Shown: positions 17,825 through 26,572, numbered from the stretch's first letter. The stretch: DNA of 64,000 nt from Mycobacterium bohemicum DSM 44277 (GCF_001053185.1 NZ_CSTD01000002.1:503577-567576), one strand, 5' to 3'. Translations and numbers: made by a program. Notes: a model not told the origin generated them from the letters alone.

Positions 17825-18607
17825 CTACTCGAAGCTCACGCCGACGGAGCCGAGCCCGGTGACCGTCGCGGAGGCCAGGTCTCCCACGGTGACGAATTCG
17901 GCCGTGGTGTAGGAGCCGGACATGACGATCTCGCCGGCCTCGATGGTGGTGTCGAACCGCGCCAGCGCGTTGGCCAGCCACGCGACGGCCGCGGCCGGGT
18001 CACCCATCACGGCGGTGCCGGGCCCGGTGCCCACGTTCGCGTCGTTGACGACGAGGGTGGCGGTGGTCTCCGGCAGCGGCGGAGCCTGTTCGATCGGTAC
18101 CCACTCGCCCAGCACCACCGCACCGGAACTGGCGTTGTCGGCGATGGTGTCGGCCAGCGTGATTCGCCAGTCGGCGATCCGGCTGTCGACGATCTCCAGG
18201 GCCGGGGCCACCGCCCGCGTCGCCGTCATCACGTCGTCGACGGTTATCCCCGTTCCGCGCAAGGGCTTCCGCATCAGGAAGGCGACCTCCGGCTCGACGC
18301 GCGGGGCGCAGAACGCGCTGACCGGAACGGCCGCACCGTCGGGCAGCACCATGCTGTCGAGGATGTACCCGAAGTCGGGCTCGTCGACGCCGAGGAGCTC
18401 TTGCATGGCGGCCGACGTCAGGCCGATCTTGTGGCCGCGCAGCACGCGCCCGGCGCCGATCTGTCGGGCCAAGTTGATGCGTTGCACCGAATACGCCTGG
18501 GGCACGGCCATCCCCGGATAGGTCCGCGTCAGCGGGGGAATAGGTGTTGCGCTGACCTGGGCGTCGTAGAGCAGGCGAGCGGCGTCGGCCATGGATTGGG
18601 CGGTCAT
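17825..18607 (-). CDS. 2-hydroxypenta-2,4-dienoate hydratase (MhpD/HsaE type)
   Basis: A 260-residue member of the hydratase/decarboxylase branch of the FAH fold. GHKIGLTSAAMQELLGVDEPDFG and the metal-ligand region VEPEVAFLM are visible, followed by ALEIVDSRI. It adds water to 2-hydroxypenta-2,4-dienoate to give 4-hydroxy-2-oxovalerate, the aldolase substrate. ATG 18607 overlaps the stop of the TetR gene (ATGA), so the regulator is part of the same operon. Confidence 0.9.
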   Translation of the reverse strand: MTAQSMADAARLLYDAQVSATPIPPLTRTYPGMAVPQAYSVQRINLARQIGAGRVLRGHKIGLTSAAMQELLGVDEPDFGYILDSMVLPDGAAVPVSAFCAPRVEPEVAFLMRKPLRGTGITVDDVMTATRAVAPALEIVDSRIADWRITLADTIADNASSGAVVLGEWVPIEQAPPLPETTATLVVNDANVGTGPGTAVMGDPAAAVAWLANALARFDTTIEAGEIVMSGSYTTAEFVTVGDLASATVTGLGSVGVSFE

Positions 18608-19263
18608 GCCGGGCCCTCGGGACCGAGCAACTTGGCCGCCATCTCGAAGACGATCCGCGCGTGGAGGTCCATCAGCTTGACCAGATCGACGGAATCGCCG
18701 CCGACTTCCTTGGCGATGAACAGGCCGTCGGCGCCGGCGATCGCGTAGGTGGTCAGCAGCCGCACCCCCTCGTCGTCGAGCGCCGGCGCCACCTCGCGCA
18801 CCATGTCCTCGAACCGGTGGAACGCCCGGTCGCGGACCTCGAGGAACATCTCCCTGGCCCGCGGTTCGGCAGGGCGGCGCTCCAGGCTCAGCATCAGGCC
18901 GAGGCGCAGGAAGTCCGGCGCGTCGAGGAGGGCCTTGGCGACCTGCCCGCCGAGTTCGGTCACCCACGCGGGGTCCGCGGTCACCGCCGGCAGGTCCAGC
19001 GCGGCCAGCCAACGCTGGAAGCTGCGGTCGATCACCGCCGCGATCAGGTCGTCCTTGTCGGCGAAGTGCCAGTAGATGGAGGTCGGCGGCAAGCCGCTCT
19101 TCTTGCTGACCAGCGAGATCGTGGTGCCGTCGTAGCCGCGTTCGGTGGCGACTTCGGTTGCCGCGTCCAGGATTCGCTCGCGCGATTGCTCGCCGTTGGC
19201 TCGGGTGCGCCGTTGAGCACGGGGTTGCGCGGCCGCGGCGCCGTGGGTCTTCTTCTTGGCCAC
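18604..19263 (-). CDS. TetR-family regulator of the ring-cleavage genes
   Basis: A 219-residue TetR protein. A basic tail (MAKKKTHGAAAAQPRAQRRTR) precedes the HTH (about 27-73) with TTISLVSKKSGLPPTSIYWHFADKDDL. The C-terminal ligand domain is unassigned. The GTG at 19263 follows AAGGAGG. It heads the hydratase-dehydrogenase-aldolase operon and is divergent from the hydroxylase operon at 19356; an imperfect 24-bp palindrome lies between them. A repressor released by an aromatic acid or pathway intermediate is the likely role (inference). Confidence 0.85.
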   Translation of the reverse strand: MAKKKTHGAAAAQPRAQRRTRANGEQSRERILDAATEVATERGYDGTTISLVSKKSGLPPTSIYWHFADKDDLIAAVIDRSFQRWLAALDLPAVTADPAWVTELGGQVAKALLDAPDFLRLGLMLSLERRPAEPRAREMFLEVRDRAFHRFEDMVREVAPALDDEGVRLLTTYAIAGADGLFIAKEVGGDSVDLVKLMDLHARIVFEMAAKLLGPEGPA

Positions 19264-19299
19264 ATGCCCTCCTTGGGGGTGTTGACGATCACGCTATCC

Positions 19300-19323
19300 G
19301 TAGCTTACCGTATGGAGCGCTAC
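19300..19323. promoter_or_regulatory. Candidate TetR operator between divergent catabolic operons
   Basis: A 24-bp imperfect palindrome with 16 of 24 symmetric positions: outer arms GTAGC (19300-19304) and GCTAC (19319-19323), inner CC/GG and a central TA. It is centred in the 92-bp gap between the TetR start and the hydroxylase start, positioned to control both directions. Confidence 0.5.
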
Positions 19324-19355
19324 ATTAACAAACTCTTCCAGCGAAGGTTCCCCTC

Positions 19356-20951
19356 ATGTCAGACCAACCGACTCACGACGTCGCGATCGTCGGGTATGGA
19401 CCCGTCGGCGTCACCGCCGCCAATCTGCTCGGCCAGATGGGCCTCAAGGTGGTCGTCGTCGAGCGCGATCCGAACATCTACGCGCGGGCCAGGGCCATCT
19501 CGACCGACGAAGAGGTCGTGCGCATCTGGCAACAGGTCGGCTTGGCCGACCGGCTCAACGCCGACATGCAACCCGGGAACGGGGCGAACTTCGTCGACGC
19601 CGACGGGGTGCCGTTCGTGCGGCTGCTGCCGGTGTCGCGGGGCAACGGCCACCCGCCGCAGCAGTTCATCTACCAGCCGGCGCTGGAAGCGGTGCTGCGG
19701 GAGGGGGTGGACCGCTTCCCCAACGTCACGGTCCTCCTCGAACACGAGTGCCTGCGGGTGGTCCAGCGCGACGAGCACGTCGAATTGATGCTGGCCGACC
19801 TCCGCGTGGACGAATTCCGGCGCATCCGGGCGTCGTACGTGATCGCCGCCGACGGCGGGTCGAGCTTCGTCCGCGGCCAATTGGGCATCGGCTTCGGCGG
19901 GCGCACCTTCGGGGAGCGCTGGATCGTGATCGACACCAAGGTGCTCGAGGAGTGGCCGGGCCATGACCGGCTGCGGTTCCATTGCAACCCGGAACGCCCG
20001 ACCGTGGACTGCCCCACCCCGCTGGGCCACCACCGCTGGGAGTTCCCGGTGCGTGACGAGGAGGACGAAAAGGACCTGCTGTCCGAGGAGGCGATCTGGA
20101 ATGTGTTGCGCGCGCAGGGGATCTCGCCGGACAACGTGAAGATCCTCGGCTTCGCCTGCTACAGCCACCACGTCCGGTTCGCCGATCGGTGGCGGGTCGG
20201 GCGGGTCTTCCTGGCCGGCGACGCCGCGCACGCGATGCCGCCGTGGATCGGCCAGGGCATGTGCGCCGGTGTGCGCGACGTCGCGAACCTGTGCTGGAAG
20301 CTGGGCGCGGTGCTGAACGGTTCGCTGCCCGAGTCGATCTTGGACACCTACCAGGCCGAGCGGATGCCACACGTGAAGGACGTGACCAACCGAGCGGTCA
20401 AGACGGGCAAACTGATCATCCAGCGCGACCCGCGGCGCGCCGCCGTGCGCAACCACTTCTTCCGCACCGCCAGCAAGGTGCCCGGCTTCACGTCGTGGCT
20501 CCGTCAGCACCGCTGGCTGCCCGACGCCCGCTACCGCGAAGGCCTGTTGGCGCTCAACGGGAACGGCGCCGTCGGCTGGCTGATCCCCCAACCGTGGGTC
20601 GTGGCGGAGAAGGGCGACGCGGTCCGCCTGGACGACGTCATCGGCGGCCGCTGGGCGGTGCTGCACCTCGGGTCGGCGCCCGACGCGCGGCAGTGGCGTG
20701 AAGCCGGCGTGCCGGTCCTGAAAATCCTTGTGCCCGGCGCGGTTCCGAAGCCCGACAGCGTGATGGACGCCGACGGCGTCCTGACGCGCTGGCTCGACAA
20801 GAGGGGGGCGTCGGTGGTGGTGGTGCGGCCCGACGGCTTCGTCTACGCCGCGGCCAAAGAGGACCAACCCCTGCCGCCGCCTCCGGCCGGATTCATCGAG
20901 CGGCGACCCGCTACGCCCGGCAACGCCCCGCTTGCGACCGCCACGGCGTAG
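19356..20951 (+). CDS. FAD-dependent aromatic hydroxylase, MhpA-like
   Basis: A 531-residue class A flavoprotein monooxygenase. The FAD dinucleotide motif VAIVGYGPVGVTAANLLG is at about 9-26, the DG motif VIAADGGSSFVRGQLG near 165-180 and the GD motif VFLAGDAAHAMPPWIGQGM near 285-303. A C-terminal thioredoxin-like region follows. MhpA relatives hydroxylate 3-(3-hydroxyphenyl)propionate to the catechol. GAAGG precedes the ATG. The C-C hydrolase and extradiol dioxygenase follow in the same operon, which supports a ring-hydroxylating role; the exact aromatic acid is unknown. Confidence 0.88.
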   Translation: MSDQPTHDVAIVGYGPVGVTAANLLGQMGLKVVVVERDPNIYARARAISTDEEVVRIWQQVGLADRLNADMQPGNGANFVDADGVPFVRLLPVSRGNGHPPQQFIYQPALEAVLREGVDRFPNVTVLLEHECLRVVQRDEHVELMLADLRVDEFRRIRASYVIAADGGSSFVRGQLGIGFGGRTFGERWIVIDTKVLEEWPGHDRLRFHCNPERPTVDCPTPLGHHRWEFPVRDEEDEKDLLSEEAIWNVLRAQGISPDNVKILGFACYSHHVRFADRWRVGRVFLAGDAAHAMPPWIGQGMCAGVRDVANLCWKLGAVLNGSLPESILDTYQAERMPHVKDVTNRAVKTGKLIIQRDPRRAAVRNHFFRTASKVPGFTSWLRQHRWLPDARYREGLLALNGNGAVGWLIPQPWVVAEKGDAVRLDDVIGGRWAVLHLGSAPDARQWREAGVPVLKILVPGAVPKPDSVMDADGVLTRWLDKRGASVVVVRPDGFVYAAAKEDQPLPPPPAGFIERRPATPGNAPLATATA

Positions 20952-20962
20952 GGGAGATATCG

Positions 20963-21808
20963 ATGACCAGCAACACCATGACTGAGCGCACCGTGCGCGT
21001 CAACGGAAAAGACATCTTCCTCGTCGAGACGGGCGCCGGCGCCCCGGTGGTCCTCCTGCACGGCGGCGGGCCCGGCGCGTCCGGTGTGTCGAACTTTTCG
21101 CGAAACATCGACGCCCTGGCCGAGAACTTCCGGGTGATCGTTCCCGACATGCCCGGCTACGGCCGCTCCGCCAAGGGCGTCGACCGAAGCGACCCGTTCG
21201 GATACCTGGCCACCCACATCGGCGGCATGCTCGACCAGCTGGGCATCGAGCGCGCGCATCTGGTGGGCAACTCCTACGGCGGCGCCTGCGCGTTGCGGCT
21301 CGCGCTAGACAACCCGCACCGGGTCGACAAACTTGTGCTGATGGGACCCGGCGGTGTCGGGACCACCCGCGGGGTGCCGACCGCCGGCCTGAAAAGCCTG
21401 CTGTCGTACTACGGCGGCGACGGCCCGAGCCTGGACAAGCTGCGCGCCTTCATCCGCACCTACCTGGTGTACGACGGCAGCGCGGTCCCGGAGGCCCTCA
21501 TCGAATCGCGCTACGCGTCCTCGATCGACCCCGAGGTCCTCGCGAACCCGCCGCTCCAACGCCCCGCGGGGCTGGGCGCGCTGTGGCGGATGGACTTCAC
21601 CCGCGACCGCCGGCTCGGCGATCTGAAGACCCCGACCCTGATCATCTGGGGACGCGACGACAAGGTCAACAAGCCCAGCGGCGCAACGATGCTCGGCAAC
21701 CGGATACCCAACGCCGACGTGCTCATCACCGCCAACACCGGCCACTGGGTGCAGTGGGAACGCGCCGACTTCTTCAACGCCGTCACCACCTCGTTTCTGA
21801 CGGCCTGA
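20963..21808 (+). CDS. Meta-cleavage product C-C hydrolase, MhpC/HsaD-like
   Basis: A 281-residue alpha/beta hydrolase. LLHGGGPGASGVSNF (about 31-45) is the oxyanion-hole signature of MCP hydrolases; VGNSYGGA puts the nucleophile Ser at 104; IIWGRDDKV and TGHWVQWE supply Asp and His. These enzymes cut the C-C bond of 2-hydroxy-6-oxo-dienoates to 2-hydroxypentadienoate plus an acid. It begins 11 nt after the hydroxylase stop, with GGGGAGA. Confidence 0.88.
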   Translation: MTSNTMTERTVRVNGKDIFLVETGAGAPVVLLHGGGPGASGVSNFSRNIDALAENFRVIVPDMPGYGRSAKGVDRSDPFGYLATHIGGMLDQLGIERAHLVGNSYGGACALRLALDNPHRVDKLVLMGPGGVGTTRGVPTAGLKSLLSYYGGDGPSLDKLRAFIRTYLVYDGSAVPEALIESRYASSIDPEVLANPPLQRPAGLGALWRMDFTRDRRLGDLKTPTLIIWGRDDKVNKPSGATMLGNRIPNADVLITANTGHWVQWERADFFNAVTTSFLTA

Positions 21809-21826
21809 CCATCTCTAGGAAGACTC

Positions 21827-22828
21827 ATGACCACTGATGTGTTCGGCAACGTCCACCTGGGCTACGCCGTGATCGAAACCACCAAGTTCGACGACTGGAA
21901 GCGCTTCGGGCGCGACGCGATCGGCATGCACCTCGACGAGATGATGCCCGATACCATCCGATTCCGCCTGGACGCCAACGAATCCCGCTTCCTGCTGCGA
22001 CGCGGGCCGGCCGAGGACGTCGTCGCTCTGGGCTGGCACCTCGACGACCACGCCACTTTCGACGAGATCTGCCGCCGGGTCACCGACCACGGCGTGCCGG
22101 CCGGCGAGGGCTCCGATGACGACGCCAAACTCCGGGGCGTCGAGCGCTTCCTGCGGTTCCCCGGGCCCAACGGCCTCGCGCAGGAGGTGTACACCACCGC
22201 CCGCACCGCCCCCCTCGCGCTTGAGATACCAGGCAGCGGGTTCGTCACCGGCGCCGGAGGATTCGGTCACGTGGCCATCGCCACCAAGAATCCCCACGAG
22301 CTGCGCGGCTACTACAACCACGTGTTCGACGCGCGCCTGTCAGACTTCATCGACGAGACGATCAACGGCCTGAAGCTCAAGATCCGCTTCCTGCGGGTCA
22401 ACGAGCGCCACCACTCGGTGGCGATCGCGTCGGTGAACCGGTTGCCGGTCAACCCGATTCGCACCCGCGTGCAACACGTGAACGTGCAGGTGGGCTCGCT
22501 CGACGACATGGTGGCGTCGTATCAGCGCGTCAAGGAATCGGGCTTTGACATGGCCCTCTCGGTCGGGCAGCACACCAACGACAGGGAGCTGTCGTACTAC
22601 GCCCTGACCCCCTCGGGCTTCGAGTGGGAGGTCGGCTGGAACCCGATCGTGGTCGACGAGTCCACCTGGACGCCCACCACGCACCAGGGCATCAGCATCT
22701 GGGGACACAAGCCCGAAGGGCAGTCGATCGTCGACAAGCTCCAGATGTTCGCGGTGGCGGCGCGGTCGGTGCTGCATCGCGAAGACACCGTCGCGCCGCT
22801 CAGCACCCCGCCCATCGCCGACGATTGA
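21827..22828 (+). CDS. Extradiol ring-cleavage dioxygenase (VOC superfamily, type I)
   Basis: A 333-residue two-module VOC dioxygenase. The C-terminal module has the 2-His-1-Glu iron site: His in GFGHVAIAT (about 147), His in RVQHVNVQV (about 216) and Glu in FEWEVGWNP (about 267). It would open a catechol next to a hydroxyl (meta cleavage). It is third in the hydroxylase-hydrolase-dioxygenase operon and ends 9 bp before the convergent stop of the second flavin hydroxylase. Confidence 0.88.
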   Translation: MTTDVFGNVHLGYAVIETTKFDDWKRFGRDAIGMHLDEMMPDTIRFRLDANESRFLLRRGPAEDVVALGWHLDDHATFDEICRRVTDHGVPAGEGSDDDAKLRGVERFLRFPGPNGLAQEVYTTARTAPLALEIPGSGFVTGAGGFGHVAIATKNPHELRGYYNHVFDARLSDFIDETINGLKLKIRFLRVNERHHSVAIASVNRLPVNPIRTRVQHVNVQVGSLDDMVASYQRVKESGFDMALSVGQHTNDRELSYYALTPSGFEWEVGWNPIVVDESTWTPTTHQGISIWGHKPEGQSIVDKLQMFAVAARSVLHREDTVAPLSTPPIADD

Positions 22829-22837
22829 CCGCCGAGA

Positions 22838-24376
22838 TCACCCCGCCCGCGTCGCGCTCGTGAGCGTGAAAGCCGGTATCCGGCAGCAAATCTCGCCCAC
22901 GTCCCGGCCGGCGCACATCACCGTCCGGTCCGGCCGCACCACCGCGGCGCGGGCCCGGCCGGCCCGCAACCACAAAGCCAGTTCCGTGCCGGGATGGGCC
23001 GGCACCACGAGGGCGCCGCGCCGGCTCACCTCGTCCTGCTGCGACGGGCTGAGCAACCCGGACGTGATGAGGGCGAACCGGGCGCCGACCACCTCATCGA
23101 ACCGTTTGTCCTTGGCCAGAATGGGATTCGGGCACAACCTGCCCGCCAGCCGTCGGCCGCGTGCCTTCTGCACCAAGGCGCTGCTGCGCAACGCCGGTGT
23201 CGTGCTGTCGACGATCTTGTCCCGCACCCCCGGGATCAGGTGCAGCCGCGGAACCAGCACCCGGCGGATGAGGTTGCCGGCCTCACCGCCCGCGGTCATC
23301 GCCGCGCCCATCGCGAGCGCGAACCGGATCATGTAGCGCGCGTGGCGCATGCGCTCGCGCTCGTACGTGTCGAGCGCACCCTCGGGCAGCCACCCGTTGA
23401 CCACCCCGGCGAGCTTCCACGCGAGGTTCATCGCGTCACGCAGCCCGGCGCACAGCCCCTGGCCGATGAACGGCGGCGTCAGGTGCGCGGCATCGCCGAG
23501 GATGAACATGTTGCCACGCCGCCAGTGGTTGGCGACCTGCGCGCGGAACGTGTATTCGGCGACCCGCACGAGGTCCAGTTCGCCGAGTTCGACACCCTCG
23601 ACCCACGGCCGGATCAACGGGTACAGCGCCGCCATGGTGCCGTAGTCGTCGGCGGTTTCGTCGGGCAGCAGCCGGAATTCCCAGCGGTAGCGAGTATCAC
23701 CGATCCGCATATAGGTGGCCGCCCGATGCGGGTCGCAGACCTGGTGCACTCCCTCCCACTGGTCCAGATCGGCGACGGTCGCGACGTCGACGACGAGCCA
23801 ACGTTGTTGGAAATTGAGGTCTTTCATGCGCGCGCCGATCGCGGTGCGGACAAGGCTGTTGGCCCCGTCGCAGCCGAGCAAGTACCTCGTCTCCAACCGG
23901 TGCTCCCGGCCGCTGACCCGGTCGGTGAACGCGACCTGCACCCGGTCGGGGCAGATCTGCACCGCCTCGGTGACTTCGGCGTTGCCGCGGAGAACGGCGT
24001 GCGGGAAGTGTTTCAGGTTGCGCCGCAACAGCGCCTCGAACTCCGGCTGGTCGAACATGTTGGCCTGGGGGTAACCGTTGGCGCTTTCGGAGCACTCCCG
24101 ATGAAATTCCGCCATCACCCGCATGTCGCGGTCCCGCAGCTGCAACCCGCGGGCCGGCCGGGAGATCGCCGCGAACTCCTCGGCGATCCCCAATCCGCCC
24201 AGCAATCGGTAGATTTCGTCATCGAGGTGGACGGCGCGCGGCTGCGGGTAGACGTCCTCCCAGCGGTCCAGGACCAGGCAGTCGACGCCGTACTGGGCCA
24301 GCTTGGTCGCGGCGGTCACGCCCGTGGGTCCCGCGCCGACGATGACCACGGGAACGAAGTCCGGGATGTCGCTCAC
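22838..24376 (-). CDS. FAD-dependent aromatic hydroxylase, second copy
   Basis: A 512-residue class A flavin monooxygenase: VVIVGAGPTGVTAATKLAQYG at about 10-30, LLGCDGANSLVRTAIGA for the DG motif, and MFILGDAAHLTPPFIGQGL for the GD motif, followed by a degenerate thioredoxin-like C-terminus. It is clearly related to but distinct from the gene at 19356. GTG 24376 overlaps the stop of the FAH gene (GTGA). It is the third gene of the dioxygenase-FAH-hydroxylase operon. Confidence 0.87.
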   Translation of the reverse strand: MSDIPDFVPVVIVGAGPTGVTAATKLAQYGVDCLVLDRWEDVYPQPRAVHLDDEIYRLLGGLGIAEEFAAISRPARGLQLRDRDMRVMAEFHRECSESANGYPQANMFDQPEFEALLRRNLKHFPHAVLRGNAEVTEAVQICPDRVQVAFTDRVSGREHRLETRYLLGCDGANSLVRTAIGARMKDLNFQQRWLVVDVATVADLDQWEGVHQVCDPHRAATYMRIGDTRYRWEFRLLPDETADDYGTMAALYPLIRPWVEGVELGELDLVRVAEYTFRAQVANHWRRGNMFILGDAAHLTPPFIGQGLCAGLRDAMNLAWKLAGVVNGWLPEGALDTYERERMRHARYMIRFALAMGAAMTAGGEAGNLIRRVLVPRLHLIPGVRDKIVDSTTPALRSSALVQKARGRRLAGRLCPNPILAKDKRFDEVVGARFALITSGLLSPSQQDEVSRRGALVVPAHPGTELALWLRAGRARAAVVRPDRTVMCAGRDVGEICCRIPAFTLTSATRAG

Positions 24377-25311
24377 GAGTACCTCACGACGTTGCGCTGC
24401 GTCCCGAGCTTGATCTTGCCGTCGTCGGTGAAGACGCTGGCCTCGACGACGTCGCCGTCGTGCAGGTACTTGGAATTCTTTGCCTGGCCGGCGAAGAACA
24501 GTTTCCATTTGACGTCGTCGGGCAGCAGGCCGACGATCTTTTGGACGGCCTTGGGCGGCGCGGACAGCGCCGTGCCGACCGGGGTGCCGGTGAGCACCAG
24601 GTCTCCGGCCGAGAGCGTCTGGAACCGGGCCAGCGCCGCCAGGGCCTGCACGGGCCGGTAGATCATGTCGCCGTCGACCCGGCTGTCTTGGCGCGGTTCG
24701 CCATTGACCCGCAGCTGCATCCGCAGGTCGCCGAACCGGCCCAGCTCCCCGGCGTCGAGCAGCACCAGCGCCGGTCCGACCGGGGTGAACGTCGGATACG
24801 ACTTCGCCTCGTAGAACTGGGTTTTCGTCAGTTGCACGTCGCGCGCCGACACGTCGTTGGTCACGACCAGCCCGCAGACATAGTCGGGCAGGTTCGCGGC
24901 GGTGACCGCGGTGCCCACCGGCAGCTCGCGGCCGATCACCAGGCCGATCTCCACCTCGTAGTCCAGCAGGCGCACGTGCTCCGGCTTGACGATCTCGTCC
25001 ACCGGGCCGGTGATGGAACCCGACGCCTTGCGGAAGAACGTGAGCGGCACCGTCTTCGGGTTGCCGCCGGTGTCCTCGACGTGCGAGGCGAAGTTGGTCA
25101 TCTGCGCGACGACGCGGCACGGGGCGGTCACCGGGGCCAGCAGCTTCAGGCCTGCCACCGCCACGGTGTCGGTGCTCGTGGCCGCCCGCTCGATCGCCGC
25201 CCGGTCGGCCAACAGCTGCGCCGTCGTCGCGGCGGCGGTGTCGACCCTGGCCACGTCGTCGGCCGTGCCGGCCCACCAGCCCTCGGGGGTGCGATAGACG
25301 GAAATGCTCAT
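24373..25311 (-). CDS. Fumarylacetoacetate hydrolase-family protein
   Basis: A 312-residue FAH-fold enzyme. The metal-binding ExE...D set lies in LLDYEVEIGLVIGRELP and the distal VTNDVSARDVQL, and GDLVLTGTPVGTALS is the conserved product loop. Relatives hydrolyse acylpyruvates or decarboxylate/hydrate ring-cleavage products. ATGA/GTGA overlaps on both sides tie it to a dioxygenase and a hydroxylase, so its substrate is probably an extradiol cleavage product. Hydrolase versus isomerase/decarboxylase is unresolved. Confidence 0.86.
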   Translation of the reverse strand: MSISVYRTPEGWWAGTADDVARVDTAAATTAQLLADRAAIERAATSTDTVAVAGLKLLAPVTAPCRVVAQMTNFASHVEDTGGNPKTVPLTFFRKASGSITGPVDEIVKPEHVRLLDYEVEIGLVIGRELPVGTAVTAANLPDYVCGLVVTNDVSARDVQLTKTQFYEAKSYPTFTPVGPALVLLDAGELGRFGDLRMQLRVNGEPRQDSRVDGDMIYRPVQALAALARFQTLSAGDLVLTGTPVGTALSAPPKAVQKIVGLLPDDVKWKLFFAGQAKNSKYLHDGDVVEASVFTDDGKIKLGTQRNVVRYS

Positions 25312-26480
25312 GACCGTGCCACTTTCAGAAGGCCGCGCATGCGGGAGATGTCGAATTCGTTGTCGCTGTTCCGGATCGCGGTCACCATCGACCGCACCTC
25401 GCGTGCCGCTTCCTTGCCCGGAGCGATGCCGAGGAAGTCTTTCGTCGCCGGCGGCCCCCACTGGGCCAGCCCCGAGGCGGTGAACGGCGCCCAACCCGGT
25501 TCCAGTGTGTTGTCGAACATGTCGCCGTCGCTGAAGTGCTCGACCAGAAACCCGTCGGGGTCGCGCCAATAGTCGAAGATCTGACTGCCCTGGATGTGCC
25601 GCCCGATTCCCCAGGACCGCCGGTAGCCCCGCTCGCGCAGGTATTCACCCCCGGCCGCGATCGCGTCCAGGTCGCACACCTGGTACGCCGAATGCACGTA
25701 GCGGTTGGACGGCCCCAATGCCATGGCGAGCGTGTGGTGGTCGGCCGGGGTGGATCCGAGGTCGCAGCGAATGAAGCTCATCGTGGGGCCGCGGTCGCGC
25801 TGGCCGGCGTAGTACAGGAAGTCGCTGACGATGAGCCCGAAGTGATCGAGGTACCAGTTCAGCGTCTCCATATATGTGGTGCTCTGCAGCACCACGTGAC
25901 CCAACCGCTGCACGCGCGCGGGCTCGCGCGGTGGCCGCTGGGTGGCGTTCACGCGGCGCAGTTCGTGCCCGAAGTTGAAGACGTGGGGCCGTTGTCCGGG
26001 AAGCCCCGCCAGCTCGTGCATGCCGGCGACGACGCGAACCGGTGTCCCCGAGGGGTCGGTGAGGTCCACCGCGATACCGCCGACGGCCTCGGGCAGGGCG
26101 CGGGGCGTCCGCCCCGTCGCGTCGGCGAGCCGCCGGACGTCGGCCGTGTCCTGCGCGGCAAAGGCGAGGCCCACGAAGCGCGACCGGGGTCCGCGGCGGA
26201 CGAGCACGCACGGTGCGCCCGCCTCGGTGCCGCGCAGATGCAGCTCGTCGGCGGTGTGCAGAACCGTGGTGAAGCCGAACGCCCGCGCGAAGGCCTCGGC
26301 GCGGACCGGGTCCGGTTTCTCGAATTGCAGCCACGCAAGGTCGCGGACCTTGATCAGTGGATTGCGCGAACGCCCGGGGTGCTCGCCGCGCAGGCCGCCC
26401 TGCTCGCTGTGCAGGTCTGTATGGGCGTCTGTATGGCCGTCTTTGTGGGCGTCTTTGTGGGCGTCGACGTGGGCCGTCAC
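25308..26480 (-). CDS. Extradiol dioxygenase (VOC) with a His-rich N-terminal tail
   Basis: A 390-residue VOC protein. Residues about 45-160 form the N-terminal module; the C-terminal catalytic module has His in QRLGHVVLQ, His in RYVHSAYQV and Glu in DGFLVEHFSDGD, a complete 2-His-1-carboxylate set. The first 25 residues are unusual: tandem DAHK/DAHT-type tetrapeptides encoded by a 12-bp DNA repeat (about 26405-26470). The GTG at 26480 follows GAGGAGATCATC. It heads the operon opposing the TetR gene at 26585. Confidence 0.86.
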   Translation of the reverse strand: MTAHVDAHKDAHKDGHTDAHTDLHSEQGGLRGEHPGRSRNPLIKVRDLAWLQFEKPDPVRAEAFARAFGFTTVLHTADELHLRGTEAGAPCVLVRRGPRSRFVGLAFAAQDTADVRRLADATGRTPRALPEAVGGIAVDLTDPSGTPVRVVAGMHELAGLPGQRPHVFNFGHELRRVNATQRPPREPARVQRLGHVVLQSTTYMETLNWYLDHFGLIVSDFLYYAGQRDRGPTMSFIRCDLGSTPADHHTLAMALGPSNRYVHSAYQVCDLDAIAAGGEYLRERGYRRSWGIGRHIQGSQIFDYWRDPDGFLVEHFSDGDMFDNTLEPGWAPFTASGLAQWGPPATKDFLGIAPGKEAAREVRSMVTAIRNSDNEFDISRMRGLLKVARS

Positions 26481-26494
26481 GATGATCTCCTCGA

Positions 26495-26536
26495 TTGACT
26501 GACGATATCGTCACTTACGATTGCCCCGTCAGTCAA
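26495..26536. promoter_or_regulatory. Nested palindromes: candidate operator of TetR 26585 and the dioxygenase operon
   Basis: TGACGATATCGTCA (26500-26513) is a perfect 14-bp palindrome. It overlaps a larger inverted repeat, TTGACTGACG (26495-26504) with CGTCAGTCAA (26527-26536). Both lie in the 104-bp gap between divergent genes. Confidence 0.55.
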
Positions 26537-26572
26537 GAGGTTATGACGAAGTCTTCACAACTGAGGCTCTGC

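Noticed and set aside
16886-18748. A 620-residue open frame on the plus strand opposite the hydratase, dehydrogenase and aldolase genes
   Set aside because: It is antisense to three well-matched enzymes, is rich in Arg/Gly/His/Asp and has no recognisable domain; typical GC-rich shadow.
22838-25276. One continuous minus-strand frame that would join the flavin hydroxylase to extra N-terminal sequence as a fusion
   Set aside because: The upstream part is out of frame with the FAH hydrolase that truly occupies 24373-25311; the hydroxylase starts at GTG 24376 with a GTGA overlap.
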